Positions 40,559 through 54,368 of a stretch of DNA of 64,000 nt are shown one piece after another (the stretch's first letter is position 1; the number at the start of each line of letters is the position of its first letter). The notes under the pieces were generated by a model, which did not search any database, was not told the DNA's origin, and worked only from the letters and a program-made list of their open reading frames with translations. The stretch covers positions 34,388,620 to 34,452,619 of the forward strand of contig NC_084887.1 of assembly GCF_958979055.1 (NCBI RefSeq). Reading direction: 5' to 3'. The stretch comes from Alnus glutinosa (taxonomy: Eukaryota > Streptophyta > Magnoliopsida > Fagales > Betulaceae). A program made the translations under genes and the position numbers.

Positions 40559-42559
40559 ACAAGGACAACTATCTTTTTGAGAGAAATGTAATTCAACGGA
40601 AACAAAGACAAGTATGGCAGAATATGCGACATATGTTATACTCTAGCACGGTTTCGTCTAGTATATATATAACATATATAGCGACCTAGCTATCGATCTT
40701 CTGGTGTTTGTGACTTGTGGTTCAGCTGCTCTCCGGCCTACTGCTTACATCTATCAACATGTCATATATGCATATGCATGCTTCCTATCTTTGTCCAACA
40801 TCCGCGACATGCATGCATGACTCATCTATCTTTTTGAGAGAGAAATGTAATTCGACGGAAACGAAGACAAGTATTGAAGAATTATGCGACCTATCTTCTG
40901 GTGTTTGTGACGTGTGGTTCAGCTGCGCTTAGGACACATCTCCGGCGCGCACATGAACTGGCTGTCACTCTACCTTTTGTAGCTCTCAAACATTTTCCAT
41001 GTCAAGAAAATAAATAAGAAATTTAGCATCAATAAATTATATTTATTAAGTAAGATGGAACGTACTAATATTATATTTTAAGTTATTATATTTATATAAT
41101 TGAAGTAAAAAGGGTTTTAGGTAAAGTGATGAGATTAGAATAATAATAATCTAGTACGAACAAGTCTTATTGTGTTAAATAATTAATTGTAGGCGGTAAA
41201 CTGTAGTTTGATTAAATAAGAGGTCAGACATTAATTAACAAAAGATAGAATTAATATAAGGTGAGGTAATGCAGTAATTTATAAAAGATGAGACTTTAGA
41301 ATAAAAAGAAAATCCTACCCACTACCACGTGTCTGGCTATGGTTGGCTTAGAGGCATATCTTATCCCCAACCTTATCCCTAGCAAAAAAAGACATAAGAC
41401 AAAAATTATTCAAGTATTCTGCTGCGATAATTGTTTAAGGATTTAAAAATAGTATCTCATGGTTAATTAATTTTAATTTTTCACTCTGCCCTTGAATTTA
41501 GGACAGAATGTTACGACATGAGCTTCTAAAAATTCCCGGGGTCGAAAGTAGGCCTTATATACTGTGCTCTTAGCTTCCATCCATGGACAATGTGCTGTCA
41601 AAATTGTTATTGATTATATTTTTTCTTCTTTTCATTTAGTTTTACAAAATTTGTTTTGTTGACTTTTTCAAATCTAAAGACAAATTGTTAACTTCAAAAA
41701 AAAAAAAAAAAAAATGTTAAATGCCTTTAGATAGCATTTATGTTACGTAGAACAAAAAGAAATCGTAGGAGGATAAATAATGCTTATGCGATCAAGTAAC
41801 AAAGGAATGACGCATTTTCTTGCAGGTCCCACTTCATGCAGCAGCTCTCAAGTCATGGAGATATTAGTTAGTGACATTTACTATGATGTTCACCGATATA
41901 TTCAGCTGTTGCAACGGACACGAGACCTGTAAAATTGCTTTCACATTCCAAAATTTACAAACCTTTTCAAAATGTTAAATGTACTCATTAGATAATGTCA
42001 AAACCATTCCTTATATTGGCCAAAGCCTGGATTATTAAATACACCTTCCATGCGAGGCAAGGATTGAAATTTTAACCTTTTTCTCTTTCTTGAACACATA
42101 CCAAAATCCAATTCAAGTGTCTCAATAAGACCCCTTCGGCCACGGCCCACGGGTCTTATAAGGTGGAATTTATTAAAAAACAAAATCTGGAAAACCCACT
42201 CATTTACCAAATTTTCAAAAGTCTGGTCTTTGCCTCGCACTAACCGAGTGAAACTCTTTTTCTCCTCCCTACTTTTGGGCAATGCCCTAACCATTTTCTA
42301 TCCGGAATAAATATGAAGCCTGCTAGCCTAGGCTCGTGGCAACATCAATGCAATTTAAAGGAACACGTGAATATATGCAAAGGCATTATTAACACATCAA
42401 TTAGATCTTATATTTATCTAATATATATATATATAATACACATCAGTATGTTAAAAACTTAAAATGAGTGATATGTGCCGCCTGCAGGGTCAGACGAACC
42501 GAATAAATAACTGATCATGGACACCATTAACTGAGGAATGTCACCTTAAACAAAGTGCA
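39241..42559. other. Intergenic, 3' of SMC4
   Basis: AT-rich with (TA)n at about 39421-39438, 39640-39665 and 40520-40555, and a decayed direct duplication (40569-40735 and 40826-40930). A 98-residue Lys/Arg-rich open frame on the minus strand (41998-42294) has no recognised family and no splice or promoter context. I do not call it a gene. Confidence 0.45.
40569..40930 (+). repeat. Decayed direct duplication
   Basis: CTATCTTTTTGAG plus GAAATGTAATTC, then ACGAAGACAAGTAT-like sequence and TCTTCTGGTGTTTGTGAC plus TGTGGTTCAGCTG, occur twice. The copies start at 40569 and 40826. The first has extra AT-rich sequence inside. Confidence 0.65.
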
Positions 42560-45500
42560 TCACAAAGCAGCTTTTTCACACACCATTAAACTCCCTGGGT
42601 TAATTGTAATGCTCTTGGTGCAATTATCAGTTTTGTAGATCCCCACAAGTCGATCGGCCAATTCAAACATGTTGTTTCTTAGGCTGCATATGCCATTAAA
42701 GAAAAGACAAAGAACAGCGTAAGTAACTATCTCAGTAACTAGCAATAACTCCATAAGTCATCCAGCCTACCTTATGATTATAAACTGTGCGTCCTTTGTC
42801 CGGTCCTTCACATAGTGCCCCACAATAGAAACATTTTTGAAGTCTGCACAACATATTGACCAAAAAGATATAGATAAAACGAATTGAAAAAAATGATTTT
42901 TTCTTTTTCTTTTTTTCGATCAGTATTAGAAAAAATGAAATTATGCTGAAGGATTCAGGAAAAATACCCAGCGCAGCATCAATTTCATCCATTACATAAA
43001 GCGGGGTTGGCTTGTAGTGATGAAGTGCGAAAACAAGAGCTAATGAACTCAGAGTCTGAAAGCAGTAAAATGAACAACAGTATATTACTCAACTGAGTAA
43101 GATTCAGGGATTCATAGATAATAAACATGCTAGTCATTCAGGGAGATCAGAGGCCCAAATAGAAAAAGAGGAAAAGTCTACACTGTTCAAAGATAACCTT
43201 TTCACCACCCGATAAATTGGCAATATTCTTCCAGCTCTTCTTTGGTGGCCTGACACTGAAAACTACACCTTCAGAGAAAGGATCCAAAGAGTCCACAAGC
43301 TCAAGTTCAGCATCACCCCCAAGTGTGATCATCTGTAGCAAGCTCATTAAGAAGCAAAAGCAAATGAGACAAGAAGAAAAGGAAATGAGGATGACACAAG
43401 CAGCATCGATTATGAAGAAAAAAAACTAGTGCATCTCCCCCTATCATACATACTTCATCAAAGGCCAACCAAAAGTGTAGTTATTCAATGAGAGAACATA
43501 ATTCAGAGTCCAAATACAAATGTCACCGACCACATTTCTTGCAATTCAAACTGTTTAAGGCATATTCAAATCATTTTCATACGAAGATCAAAGAGTCAAA
43601 AAGGACCATAAAGTTTATAATCCAGTTAAAATTTGAGAGGGATCTATTCACCAACCTGATACATCTCCTTTAGCTTCAAAGATATTGCATTGAACCCTGC
43701 CATGAACTCATCCAACCTGCTATCATACCAGATGCAGTTGAGAAAAAACTGACAAAACAGCGGAGGATTGTAAAGAACACAAATCGGAAATAGAAATAAA
43801 GAAGGATATGCATGCCTCTTCTTCCTCCATTCATCATACTGCTTCTTTATGTTATCGCGTTGTTGAGTGACATTGTTTAGTTCCCCAACTCGTTCATTGT
43901 ATAATGATACCTTTCTCCGATACCTATTAATTATATTATGTATATTTAGTAGTGTTATGTTGAAAAGTCTACTCAAGTTAGATGATGTGTTTTAAGGACA
44001 ACAGATAAATTCGTACTCTGAGATAGAATCAAGATTTGGATTCATCTCTTTCAGTTGGGTTTCCAGCAATGCTACCATTTCAAGGGCACTCTTTAGATCA
44101 CAAGCCTGATTAAGAGCTCCATCTGTCAAGTTAGCCTGAAGCTTTTCAGGGTTCACCGAATCCTTCTGAATTCTGCAACCAGTATACAATGTTAAGCATG
44201 CTTCAAAATCATTAAGACACTGTAGATTCAAAGAGTTGTTCATAAAAGTACATACTGTTCCATGTGCTTTATAAGAGCATTTTTCAAGTCATCAAGCTTT
44301 TTCCTGTAACCCTTCCCCTTCAATTCCAACTCCTTGTATGCCTTCTTCATATCCTGTAATTTGTAGTCAGCATCAACCTGTGCCATTACAGAGAAATCAT
44401 AAACAAGGTATCAGAAAACATGACAAAAACAACTAACAAGAAACAAAAAAGATGCATTAATTTAACACAGTACCTCGGATGCACGTAATTCATTGACAGT
44501 CTTTTTAACTTTCTCGTAATTGGACTTTTCCGTATCTAACGCTTCTTTATGTTTATCAATCAACTATACAAGAGGGTAAAAATCATATATCAGCAAAAGA
44601 AAATCTTATTTTGCTTTTTTATTAAAAATAAAAATAATAAACCTCCTCTGTCTTTTTATAATTTTCATGAACTGCAAATGCTTTCTGCTCTATTTCCTTG
44701 AAAACACTTCTTAATTTTTCCTTCTCTTCAACAAGTCTTTCTTTCTCCTTCTTGGACTCCTCAATTCCCTTAGTTAACTTCTTCAACATTTTGTGGCCAG
44801 TCTCTATTTGGACTCTGTGACGGTTGACCTCCGTGCTACTTTTATCAATATCCTGACAGTTGGGTAGCATAAATTAGTACAGAGACTCCATTAGAGTAAC
44901 TTGAAGGCTTCATAATGTTTTCACATACTCACAGATTGAATCTTAGTGACCTTTGACTTCTGTGCTTTCAATCTTTCTCCACCAGCATTTTCTATATTAT
45001 TCTGAAGCTCCAAAGCCTAAAGCGGTGAAAAGTAAGCATAAATCAAACAAACTGAGGTATCAAAATAAGTGCAATATAATTATTCGTGTTAGACATGCAA
45101 TATTCAACTGCAGAGAAAACCAAAAAAAGAAAAAGCAACTTAGGAGGAAAACCAGACATAAACCACCAACGGCGAAATGCAACTAGCAAAAAATTTGTTG
45201 TGCAGGTAAACATGAAGATCGAGCTGCAACATGCAAAGAAAACAAAAGTTAATAAAGTTTGTCACCCACCTTTTCCTTCAGCTGCTTAGACCCTTTTATA
45301 AGTTTATCAATCTCCGTTTCTTCTTTAGAAATTACTTTCCTGAGCTCCTCCAACCTATCAAGCTCATCCTTCCCTGGCCGTGATGCAGCCTCCAGCGAAT
45401 CAAGTTGTTTCTCAAGATAACTATTTTGTGAATTCAAACTGTCAATCTGTTGAAGAGAATTTCTTAATGCATCAAATTCCCTTTGAGCATATCAGTTAAA

Positions 45501-48500
45501 AGGTACCTTGGTAAATTCCCAACTGGGAGTTACCTCTTTCTGGCTCTTAGCTAATTCCATCTCCAAGGATACAACTCTTTTTTCTGCCGCCTGGTAACGC
45601 CGCACTGCCTCGGCGATTCTTTGGCGGATGCTATTTAATTTTTCTACAAATGTAGAGAGTTCCTTCTCAGCATTTGCAACAGCTTCTACGGAAACACTGG
45701 CAGCTCGAATAGATGTGCCCATTTTGCCACCACGAGGCTTACTTCCCCCACCACTCATTGTACCCGATTTTTCAAAAAGTGCACCATCAAGTGTTACCAC
45801 ACGTCGAAATTCTTGGTTTCCATTGTATGCAATACGTGTTGCCTGAAAATTGGAAAAGAGAAGCTATTTAAATATTTTGCTAAGCTGAAATGAATATTTA
45901 GGGGAGAATCGACCATATAGACTCCCAACGTTTACTTGCGTCTAAAACAGGCTATTACACACAATATGATGGGAACCACCCAAAAAAAAAAAAGGAACTT
46001 GAGGATTTAACCTCGTCAAGAAAACACAACAAATAAGGAATTAAATGCTAGTCCCATTTAGTTTTAACAGAATTAAGTTTCCGATTCAAAGTAGGCCAGC
46101 GCTAAGATGACTAATGCCTAAAAAACCATTCCTTATCTCAGAATACATTTTCTTGCATGGCGACATATCTTACTTGAGATTCTATCAACAGTAACCCAGC
46201 TAAAATTTTCTTCTCCTCTGACTTGGTTTCCAGTTGATAAGAATCCGTCAAAAGCCAGAATGTGCAAAATATTTTATAAACGGACACGTACAAAGAGAGG
46301 GAAAAAGATTCTGAAAAGTTACAAACTATAACTTTAGCTATTCCATGGAACTAATCCAGATAAACCAAGATTTATACGAGTTACAAAATCAGCTCATCAG
46401 CCACAAATGCCAAACCATAAAAACACCAGCATGCTTTTACATAGAACTTATGAACATATAATGCTGCATTCTTTTTCAGTTTGAAATCAGAAGAATAATC
46501 CTAGAGTTACAAAGAAATTGGAAATTACCTGGTCGAGATCCTTAGCGACAACAGTGTTTCCCAATGCTGCGAAAAAAGCAAGTTTCATTCTTTCATCCTG
46601 AACTTTAATTAAATCAAAAAGACGTGGAACTCCCTCTGGAGTGCTTACAATCTCCTTCAACTTGGTTAAAAGAGCAACTTGCTTCTCCTGCAACAGGAAA
46701 TTAAAATTTAAAAAATAAATAAATCCACGGTGTTATGAATCTTCAAACGGTACTATATAGATAATAGAAGGTATTGTATATGAAGGAAAAAGTATCAAAC
46801 GGCCTACGATTAACAATTAAGTGCCCACTAAATCTGAATCATCCTTTACTAAAATTTTTTACTCCACAATTTTTCTAAAAGAGTTATGCCATTAAAATTT
46901 CAAAACCACTGTGGCTGATGTAAAGTTTTAGTTGCACATCTCCAGAATGTTTATTTTTTTATAAGTGCACATCTCCAGAATGTAACAAACTTTTGCAACA
47001 TGAACCTAGAGTGAGTAATCGAATAGATCTCACTATATGTAAAGATTTTCTTTAGTCTGCAGAATGTCTCTTTTTACCATCTCAAAACCGGCTGGTAGAT
47101 TCAGTTGTATAGGAACAATCTATATTTTGGTAATTCAAAACTGAAGTGATAGAAACTGGAGAGATCAAAATCATGCACACAGCTTTGTCCAAGCTTCAAT
47201 CCAAGAGATCTGTCATCAAGTTCTTTACTAGGATCCAACTGGACCAATCTAGCACCCAACTTTCAAGTAAACAAGGTCTTTCAAGTTCTCAAAACATTAA
47301 GGTAACTGTTTGGACAGTACAAATTCCTGCAGATTATATAATATGAAATTGATACCAATATCATGAAAGTTGCAACACCAAGATTCTCCCTCCGGAGTAG
47401 CTCAACACATGCTTGGGCTGCGCTGGTTGTTTCCACTACAATATAATCAAGTCCAGAACATGCTGTTGATATAGCAACATCGTATTTTGCTGCAAATAGA
47501 AAAACCACAAGGAAGTGAATACCGAGACATAAACTGATGAAGAACATTCATGAAATTGATATCACTATAATACAGGGCAAAGAAAATATTGATCTTGTTG
47601 ATGCATTAAACATCAAGCACACCAAGAATTGGAAACAAAACAGTGGAAGAGTAGCAAAACCAATCGCTATTTCCTAAAATAACAAACAAACTAAACTAAT
47701 ATGAATAACACATATTGTTCCGCAAGAACTGTTGGGAAACGCAAATACATGAAAGCCACAATAAAATTTAACTACACATCAGTTGATTGAGATGCACACT
47801 GAAATTCAAAGACTTCAAAAGATTATTGTGTGAAGTTCAGAAAGATGGAAAGAAGAAAGAGAGTTATATATGAATCACAAGCACAAGATTACCATCAATT
47901 GCCCCAAGATCACCCATTCGGCCATATATTCCCTCAATTTGGTTGGACTCCTTCGCCTGCAAGATTGCTTTAAGAACTGATCCCTGACTCTTCTCAGAAT
48001 CCATAATAGACTTAAGTTCTGCAACCTTCTGCCTTGCAGCTTGTTCAATAGGAATCAGTGCATCTTGTTCTTTAATGCATTGCTGCAAAAGGCTCAAGTA
48101 ATCTCATCGTGTACCCTAATATAGTAAAACAACAAGTGAGAGAACATGAATTCAAGTAATTATCATGAAAACACAAACTTGTTCCACTATGCGAGCTTCT
48201 GAAGCTTCAAGCTTGTTCTTTTCTATATCGGTGTGAATATTTGCTATGCTTGCAGTTTTTGTTTTTATTTTCCCCAATATAACGTCCATCTGCTTTTGAG
48301 CATCCTCAAATGCTGCACGACCAGCTTCATGCTGAAACAGTCAACCATCACTTTCAGCCAACTATATGACAATCTCCACTAATTAAAAGACTGTACAAGT
48401 TCCCCATGAGTTGCAAACACTACAACACTAGAGTATGAATATTGCTTTTCTAGCGATGTCTGAAGACTGGATAAAACTCCAATATTCAATTAAGACGCTG

Positions 48501-50378
48501 GTCTTCTAGAATTCAAATGACAACCAATATTCAATATCCTTTGTGTGAACCAAATGAATCAGGAAACAAAAGGAGAGGAAAATTTTAAAAAATTCTGTAA
48601 ATGCGACTACCTACTAAACTTTCTTTAGGCTCCATTTGTTCAGTATGAAACTATACTGGAAAATTATATAATAGCAAGGGATAAAAACGGCTAAATTTCA
48701 CTAAAATCATTCAAATGCGCTCCTGATCACAGGTAAAATAATATAGACAAAGAAAAATACTTCTAACAAAGTTACTATAAAAGATATGCTCTGAGTATAC
48801 ACGATTGGATATCATAGAAACTTTTGCCAATGAAATTGTAGCCATGAAGAAATTAACCAAGATTACAGGGACGAATATGCTTATTGCAATTTTTTCCAAC
48901 TTATATTGTGAGAAAAGGATTATAGTGGAACACTAGAAATAGCTAGTGCTTTCATGCATCCTTCAAGGGTCCATTTGGGTTTGCGATTTCAAAAAGTGCG
49001 ATTTAAAAATAGCGATTTTAAAAAGTGATTATTAAAAATGCAGTTAAGCGTTTGACAAAATCGCAGTTTGGCCTTTAAAATCGTAAGTTAGCCTTTTAAA
49101 ATACTGCGTTTTCAAAAAAGCTCAACATTGCCTGCGATTTGAATAAGCACTTTTCTGCGTTTTCAAATCGCAATTTTTTAAAAACGCAGTTTCCAAACGA
49201 TTTATTTTCTGCAATTTGGATTAAAATTGCACTTTTTCTCTACGAAATCGCAATCTCAAACGCACCCTAAATTAATTTACAAGACAATAGCAAAGTACCA
49301 ACCTCACCTTTTCACTCAAAAGCTTGCTTTCAGTACATGCAACTTCAAGTTTTCCTTTATGTTCAATTAGTTGCTTTTCCCATGGTTCTAATTCAGCACG
49401 AACTTTTGTAAGCTCAGCACGGTATCTCTCAGTTTCAACTGCACAACCAATCAAAGGTAAGTAACACTTTGAATAATTAACTGCACATGATGTCTGGTAT
49501 TGATTTGAAGTATGACGTCGATCATTTCAAGGGGGATTAACTCTTCAACAAAATAGTAAACCATCCCCCACCACCCAAAAGAGAGCATGGAATAATAGTT
49601 TACCAGGAAAAACAAGAAAATACAAAAAACAGAAATCCAAAAAAAGCAGGGATCCATGCCAATCACCCAAAGAAACTTCTTGGTCCCCCTACCTGGTTCT
49701 CTGCCCATATCTCATAGAACAAAGCAGGAAATAGCTCCCATATATGCTCTCTGTGTAAATATTTTCTTTTTTCTTTTTTGGTTGGTAAGTTATGCTGTTT
49801 AAGATTTTACTTTTCTAAACTAGGACAGGACTAGGTTATTTATTGATGAATTAGGACAGGACCTAGGTTATGCAATAAACAGAATCAAATGCCTAATAGT
49901 ATGGATAAACCATGTAAGAATTCAACACAAATGATGCACTAATCTTTGGCAAAAAGCAGAGTACAAAACAACACCAACTTGAGATGTGTTGACATTGTCA
50001 AGGGAAGAACCTTTCGCATGGTCAGACATGGGGAAAAAAAAAAATCCAAAATCCTTTTAATACTAAAGTTCCTACTCCCATCTGAAAATCATACTGAGAT
50101 TTCCAATAAAATTGTAACGCTAAACGAACTTCCAAATCCAAGTAAAATACAGATAACGAATATATGGAAAAAAGGAAAAAAAAAAAAAAACAAAACAGTT
50201 CTACCTTGCATACTAATTTATACCATATGAATCATATACATCATAAATAATCATAATGCAAACTGCGAATGTCAGAACTCCATTCTATGCTATTCAGATA
50301 TCCTCTTGATATTTAACCACTGGATTGCCATTTAATAATCAAAGAACCAAAGTGTTATATCTACTATGGGGGATGGCT

Positions 50379-50420
<42 letters not shown>

Positions 50421-53400
50421 AAAATTGACTTGAAAAAACTTTGTATTCAAACCCAAATAAACTGCCAAACAACATAAAGAGAATCCTAGTTTCCAAATAG
50501 GGAGGTAGCTTACCCACAAAAAAAAAACATTTCATAGAAAGACGAAACAAAACAAAATAGTATAGAATGACCTAAAACATACATAAACAGTTATGATAAA
50601 ATTTAAGGCCACCACATATAATTGTTTGAAGTATGATAAAAAAATACAACTACACAACATACTCTATTTTACGTAATTGAAAACAGAAAACCACCTTTAG
50701 AATTATCTTTAATTTCCTCTAAGACTTTCTCCTCATCCAGCAAGAACTTTTGCAGATTTGGAATATTTTCCTCTAGTTTTGGAATCAGGTCTGTGGACTT
50801 TTCGCACTCCTTTTCTAACTCAATGATCTTTGATGAATCCTGAAATGGAAAGCGAAAAGTTAAAAAAAATTGTGTTCGGTTTAATTAGACAAATATCTTC
50901 CTCACCTTTTCAAGTTTATCATCAAGTTTCTTGATCTTTTGCTTCATATGCTTCAAATCTTCCCGATATTTGACATCCTGCCTTTCAAACTCCTTAAACT
51001 CTTCCTTACAACTTCTAAGTTGATTATCCAGTTCCTAACCATACAAAACAAAAGCTTAATAATAGATCATTCAAATAAAGTCAAAGTGAATTCAGTATGA
51101 TAACATTCAATGCAGATGTCTCATTTCAAAAAATGGCCAACACATGGCCTGAAAATTGATATACTACTATATTCTCCTCTCATTGAGACAATCGTATACC
51201 AATGATATTAATAGGTTCTGATAGACTTTTGTTTATGAAAAATATCAGATCAGACGAATGCTCTGCTAACCTCTTGTCTCTTCATATGCTTGTTATGCGT
51301 AGTTTCAAGCTCCTTCAATGTTATATTACTTTCTTTTATCTTCTCCCTAATATAAGATGTCAAAATCTTCATCAGAAACAATTTTTTTGTTTCAACTAAG
51401 AATATGCAACTTCAGTAGATCTCATAAGCATATACCTTTCAGTCTTCAGATTTTCTTCTAAACCAGAAACATTCGCCTGTAGTTGAACCATTTTTGTATT
51501 GGTATCTTCATGAGCCATATTTGTGGCTTTCTCTTGCCACTTCAAAAGCGATAGCTCTTTCAGCATGTATGCTTCTGCTTCATTCTTCACATCCTGTGGC
51601 AAAAAATATGTGAGCAGATACATTAAACATAAGATGATGTAGTGATATGCAATAACATCTACATACCTCCAAGCTATCTCTTTCTTTCTCTGCTAACTTA
51701 ACCATTTGCACCACCCCAGACCTGCTCTCATCGAGAGATTCTAGCCTATGAGATGAATAAGAAGATTATTAACAGGTGTTAAGAAATATGACAAAATGCT
51801 ATTCAGGTAAGGAATGTTAGTATTCATTTCAATTAAATGGACCAGAGAAGTAGACAAGATATTTGGAAGTGAGCAAAAAGCAGCGAAGCTGAATTGCTAG
51901 GAAAGGAAATTAGTTAAATAAATTAATAAGTGAACACCAGTTTGATAACAGCAGCAGCATCTGAGACGACATACTCTTGCATCTAAACGAAAAACACTGT
52001 GTATGATGCTATCACACGGTTGGCTCTTTCAACTAATACATTGTAAAGACAGGCTCTCCTATAAATTACCCATGTACAAGTTAAACCTCCCATTCTCAAA
52101 CTTCCAATTTTCAGTTTTTTTTTTTTTCCTCTTGCTAAGTAACTTTCAATTTGTCAGCTAACCAACAAGATATTGCGCCTTGTAGTTAGGACAAACACAA
52201 GTAGTACATGTGACGCATTATTAAAAATAGGAAGTCAATGTAGCAAGCAGTTCTAAAAAGGCAAACTTTCAACTAAGTTAACACGCAGGAAATGTACTCA
52301 CTGCTTATATGATTCTTCAATTTTTTCAACGTATTTGTTAGTTCCAATTATGTCTTCAAGATATTCAAGAAAACCTTCATCATGGGGGCCTTGAGCTTTT
52401 GGCTTCATCAGTGAAATCTGCTCGACTTCACCCTGGCAACACCCAACAAGAAAGTTATAGAAAAAGTGGAAATAAACTTCTAATTCAAACTAGAGCTACT
52501 GCATAACAACTACTGAACCTGAAGAATCAGAAAACGGTTATTGTCCAGGTCAACTCCTTTCCCTTTCAGTTTCTTCGTAACTTCAGTAAAATTACTTGAA
52601 CGGTCATTAATAAAATATTTAGAGGAGTTATCCCGGAAGGCAACTCGGGTAATCACAAAATCACTCCCTGGAACAGCTTCATATGTTCCATCATCCTGTA
52701 ATCATTAATAATAGCTTAAGAATCTATGAAAGTAAAATTTCTTAAAGTTTTTCATATGGTTACCGATTAGGGAAAAATCAAAAAATTTAAATCTTACTCT
52801 AATAACTATAAGAAACAATTATCTTGCTCAGGACTGAAAAAACCAAATGGGTTAGTTAAATTTTACTTTCCTTTCTTCTTATTAGCTTCTCTGGGCAACC
52901 AATCAAAAGAAAAGGCAAAGCAGTTACTGCCAACATCACCCATGTAAGAAAGATTAAATTTACCTACCAGATCAACGATCTCCTGGAAGTGTACAGAAAC
53001 ACCAGCACTGTCCAAATTTTGGTGATTAGTGGAATTGTGGATCAGCTCCGACACTTTATTAAGTCGCATCTGCACATTTAAAGCCAAGACAATTAGACAC
53101 AGAGTGAACACAAACACAAAAGAGAACTCGAATGCAGTGTCTCTTAGCTCTAAAGTATTTTTGTTGCATTTAGAGCCAAACTCAGCAAAAACATCTTCCA
53201 AATCGATACCCAACATCGGTGAAGAAAGTAAAATCCATTATACCTGCTTAGCTCGCTTCCCGAACACAAACAGCATCGCATCTATCACATTGCTTTTCCC
53301 ACTCCCATTCGGTCCAACCACTGCTGAAAAGCTCTGATACCCCAAACAAATATATAAAAATAAAAAAATAAAAAATCAAATAAGGTAGAGCGAGCGCGCG

Positions 53401-53785
53401 CGAGAGAGAGTTTCCTTCTTTGCTACCACGCATAGAAAAATTCATACACATTCTAGCCCAAATACTCGGCTCAGTTGAATTTTTCAGAATTTCTTCCATT
53501 CAAAAAAAGCTACCTCGCAAAATATAAGATTATCACACCGAATTTTACCCGATATTTCAATCGTTTTCTCGGCATAAACTTAAAATTAAACTTGTTGAAA
53601 AGAGGAGGAGGATAAGAGCGAAGAGGAACCCTAACCTTGTGGAAGGGACCGACGCGTTGCTCGCCGGCGTAGGACTTGAAGTTCCTCATGACCATCTCTT
53701 TGATGAACAGCCTCGGGGCTCCGGATCTCCTCTCCGCCGAACCCGAACCGTCGGCCATCAACTCGTCCTGCGCTTCCATCCCCAT
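42560..53785 (-). CDS. SMC4: Structural maintenance of chromosomes protein 4 (condensin subunit)
   Basis: ATPase core of condensin, paired with SMC2, which compacts mitotic chromosomes. 28 exons (minus): 53636-53785, 53244-53333, 52968-53069, 52519-52695, 52302-52432, 51667-51745, 51436-51593, 51271-51346, 50906-51034, 50695-50839, 49308-49438, 48179-48331, 47893-48082, 47356-47489, 46529-46687, 45534-45842, 45270-45446, 44933-45016, 44643-44852, 44474-44563, 44256-44377, 44017-44172, 43816-43923, 43656-43716, 43198-43332, 42968-43055, 42771-42843, 42560-42683. They sum to 1246 residues, the usual SMC4 length. Walker A GPNGSGKS is at 57-64. Heptad coiled coils flank the hinge (about 545-700, [10 protein letters not shown] ... 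[11 protein letters not shown]). The C-terminal head has NLSGGEK (1146-1152) and Walker B LYVMDEID (1171-1178). Intron 23 appears to use a GC donor. First in-frame ATG chosen; a second lies two codons on. Confidence 0.95.
46934..46983 (-). mobile_element. Near-minimal LINE tail insertion in SMC4 intron
   Basis: A 17-bp direct repeat, GCACATCTCCAGAATGT (46934-46950 and 46967-46983), flanks 16 bases. On the minus strand these read ACTTATAAAAAAATAA: the last seven bases of the LINE at 1026-2351 (ACTTATA) plus an A tail. It has the signature of a LINE insertion truncated almost to nothing. Confidence 0.75.
48967..49268. repeat. GCGATTTT-type MITE, copy 2, in SMC4 intron
   Basis: Ends GGGTCCATTTGGGTTTGCGA and TCGCAATCTCAAACGCACCC are inverted and share the TGCGATTT/AAATCGCA motifs of 36812-37058. 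Lies between the SMC4 exons ending at 49308 and starting at 48331. Confidence 0.65.
49439..50694 (-). other. Longest SMC4 intron, with (GA)n microsatellite
   Basis: A 1.26-kb intron. It contains a (GA)n/(CT)n run at about 50380-50413 and A-rich tracts, but no coding sequence. A glycine/phenylalanine-rich open frame on the minus strand at 49451-49708 has no family features. Confidence 0.7.
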
Positions 53786-53946
53786 TTTTTGCCCTTTCAA
53801 AACGCTTCGGGTTTCCGGTTCCACGAGAAATGGAATTCGGATGCTCCAAAATAAGATGAAACGAAAAGCCCCTTGATTTTTATGATTTCTTTTCTACACT
53901 GCCAATAAAAATGAAATAAAATATTTTTTTGGTTACGGGAGGGGGG

Positions 53947-53958
53947 TTTTGGCGGGAA
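53947..53958 (+). promoter_or_regulatory. E2F-like binding site upstream of SMC4
   Basis: TTTTGGCGGGAA matches the consensus E2F site (TTTSSCGS, here with a full palindromic GGCGGGAA half). It lies about 165 bp before the SMC4 ATG; orientation does not matter for E2F. Plant condensin genes are expressed at S/G2, so an E2F-driven promoter is plausible. Confidence 0.55.
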
Positions 53959-53959
53959 G

Positions 53960-54368
53960 TTGAAAGTATTCTAGATTTTTGAAAGAAATGGTGGGCTTGG
54001 GCCCAATTGTTGTACTTGTTGATAGCAACCCCACTTTCAGCTGCAGCAGTCCGATCGAGGATGGCTTTTAGCGACTATTTCCCTCAAATACGTTTTGGTG
54101 TTTCTGGATTGCTCAAAGTTTCTTTTCGTGTTGATTATTACTAATAATTTCGTTTTCCATAAATTAGGTGAGTTTTCTGTATTGAGACAAGAGTTACAAG
54201 CACTCAAGAGACAAGAGTTACTATAATTCAATAAATAATAGTTACAATATAATAAATTATATTTATTGTTGTTAATATAGAAGTAAAATAGATTTATAAT
54301 GTTCAGACTATTTTTCTACAAATATAATCTTGTATACAATCAAATAATCAAGGAAAGATGTAGCTTAA
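53960..54368. other. SMC4 upstream spacer
   Basis: AT-rich promoter-proximal sequence with no recognised gene before the MITE at 54369. Confidence 0.4.

Noticed and set aside
41998-42294. 98-residue basic open frame on the minus strand
   Set aside because: No start context, promoter, splice or family signal, and it lies in spacer rich in decayed repeats.
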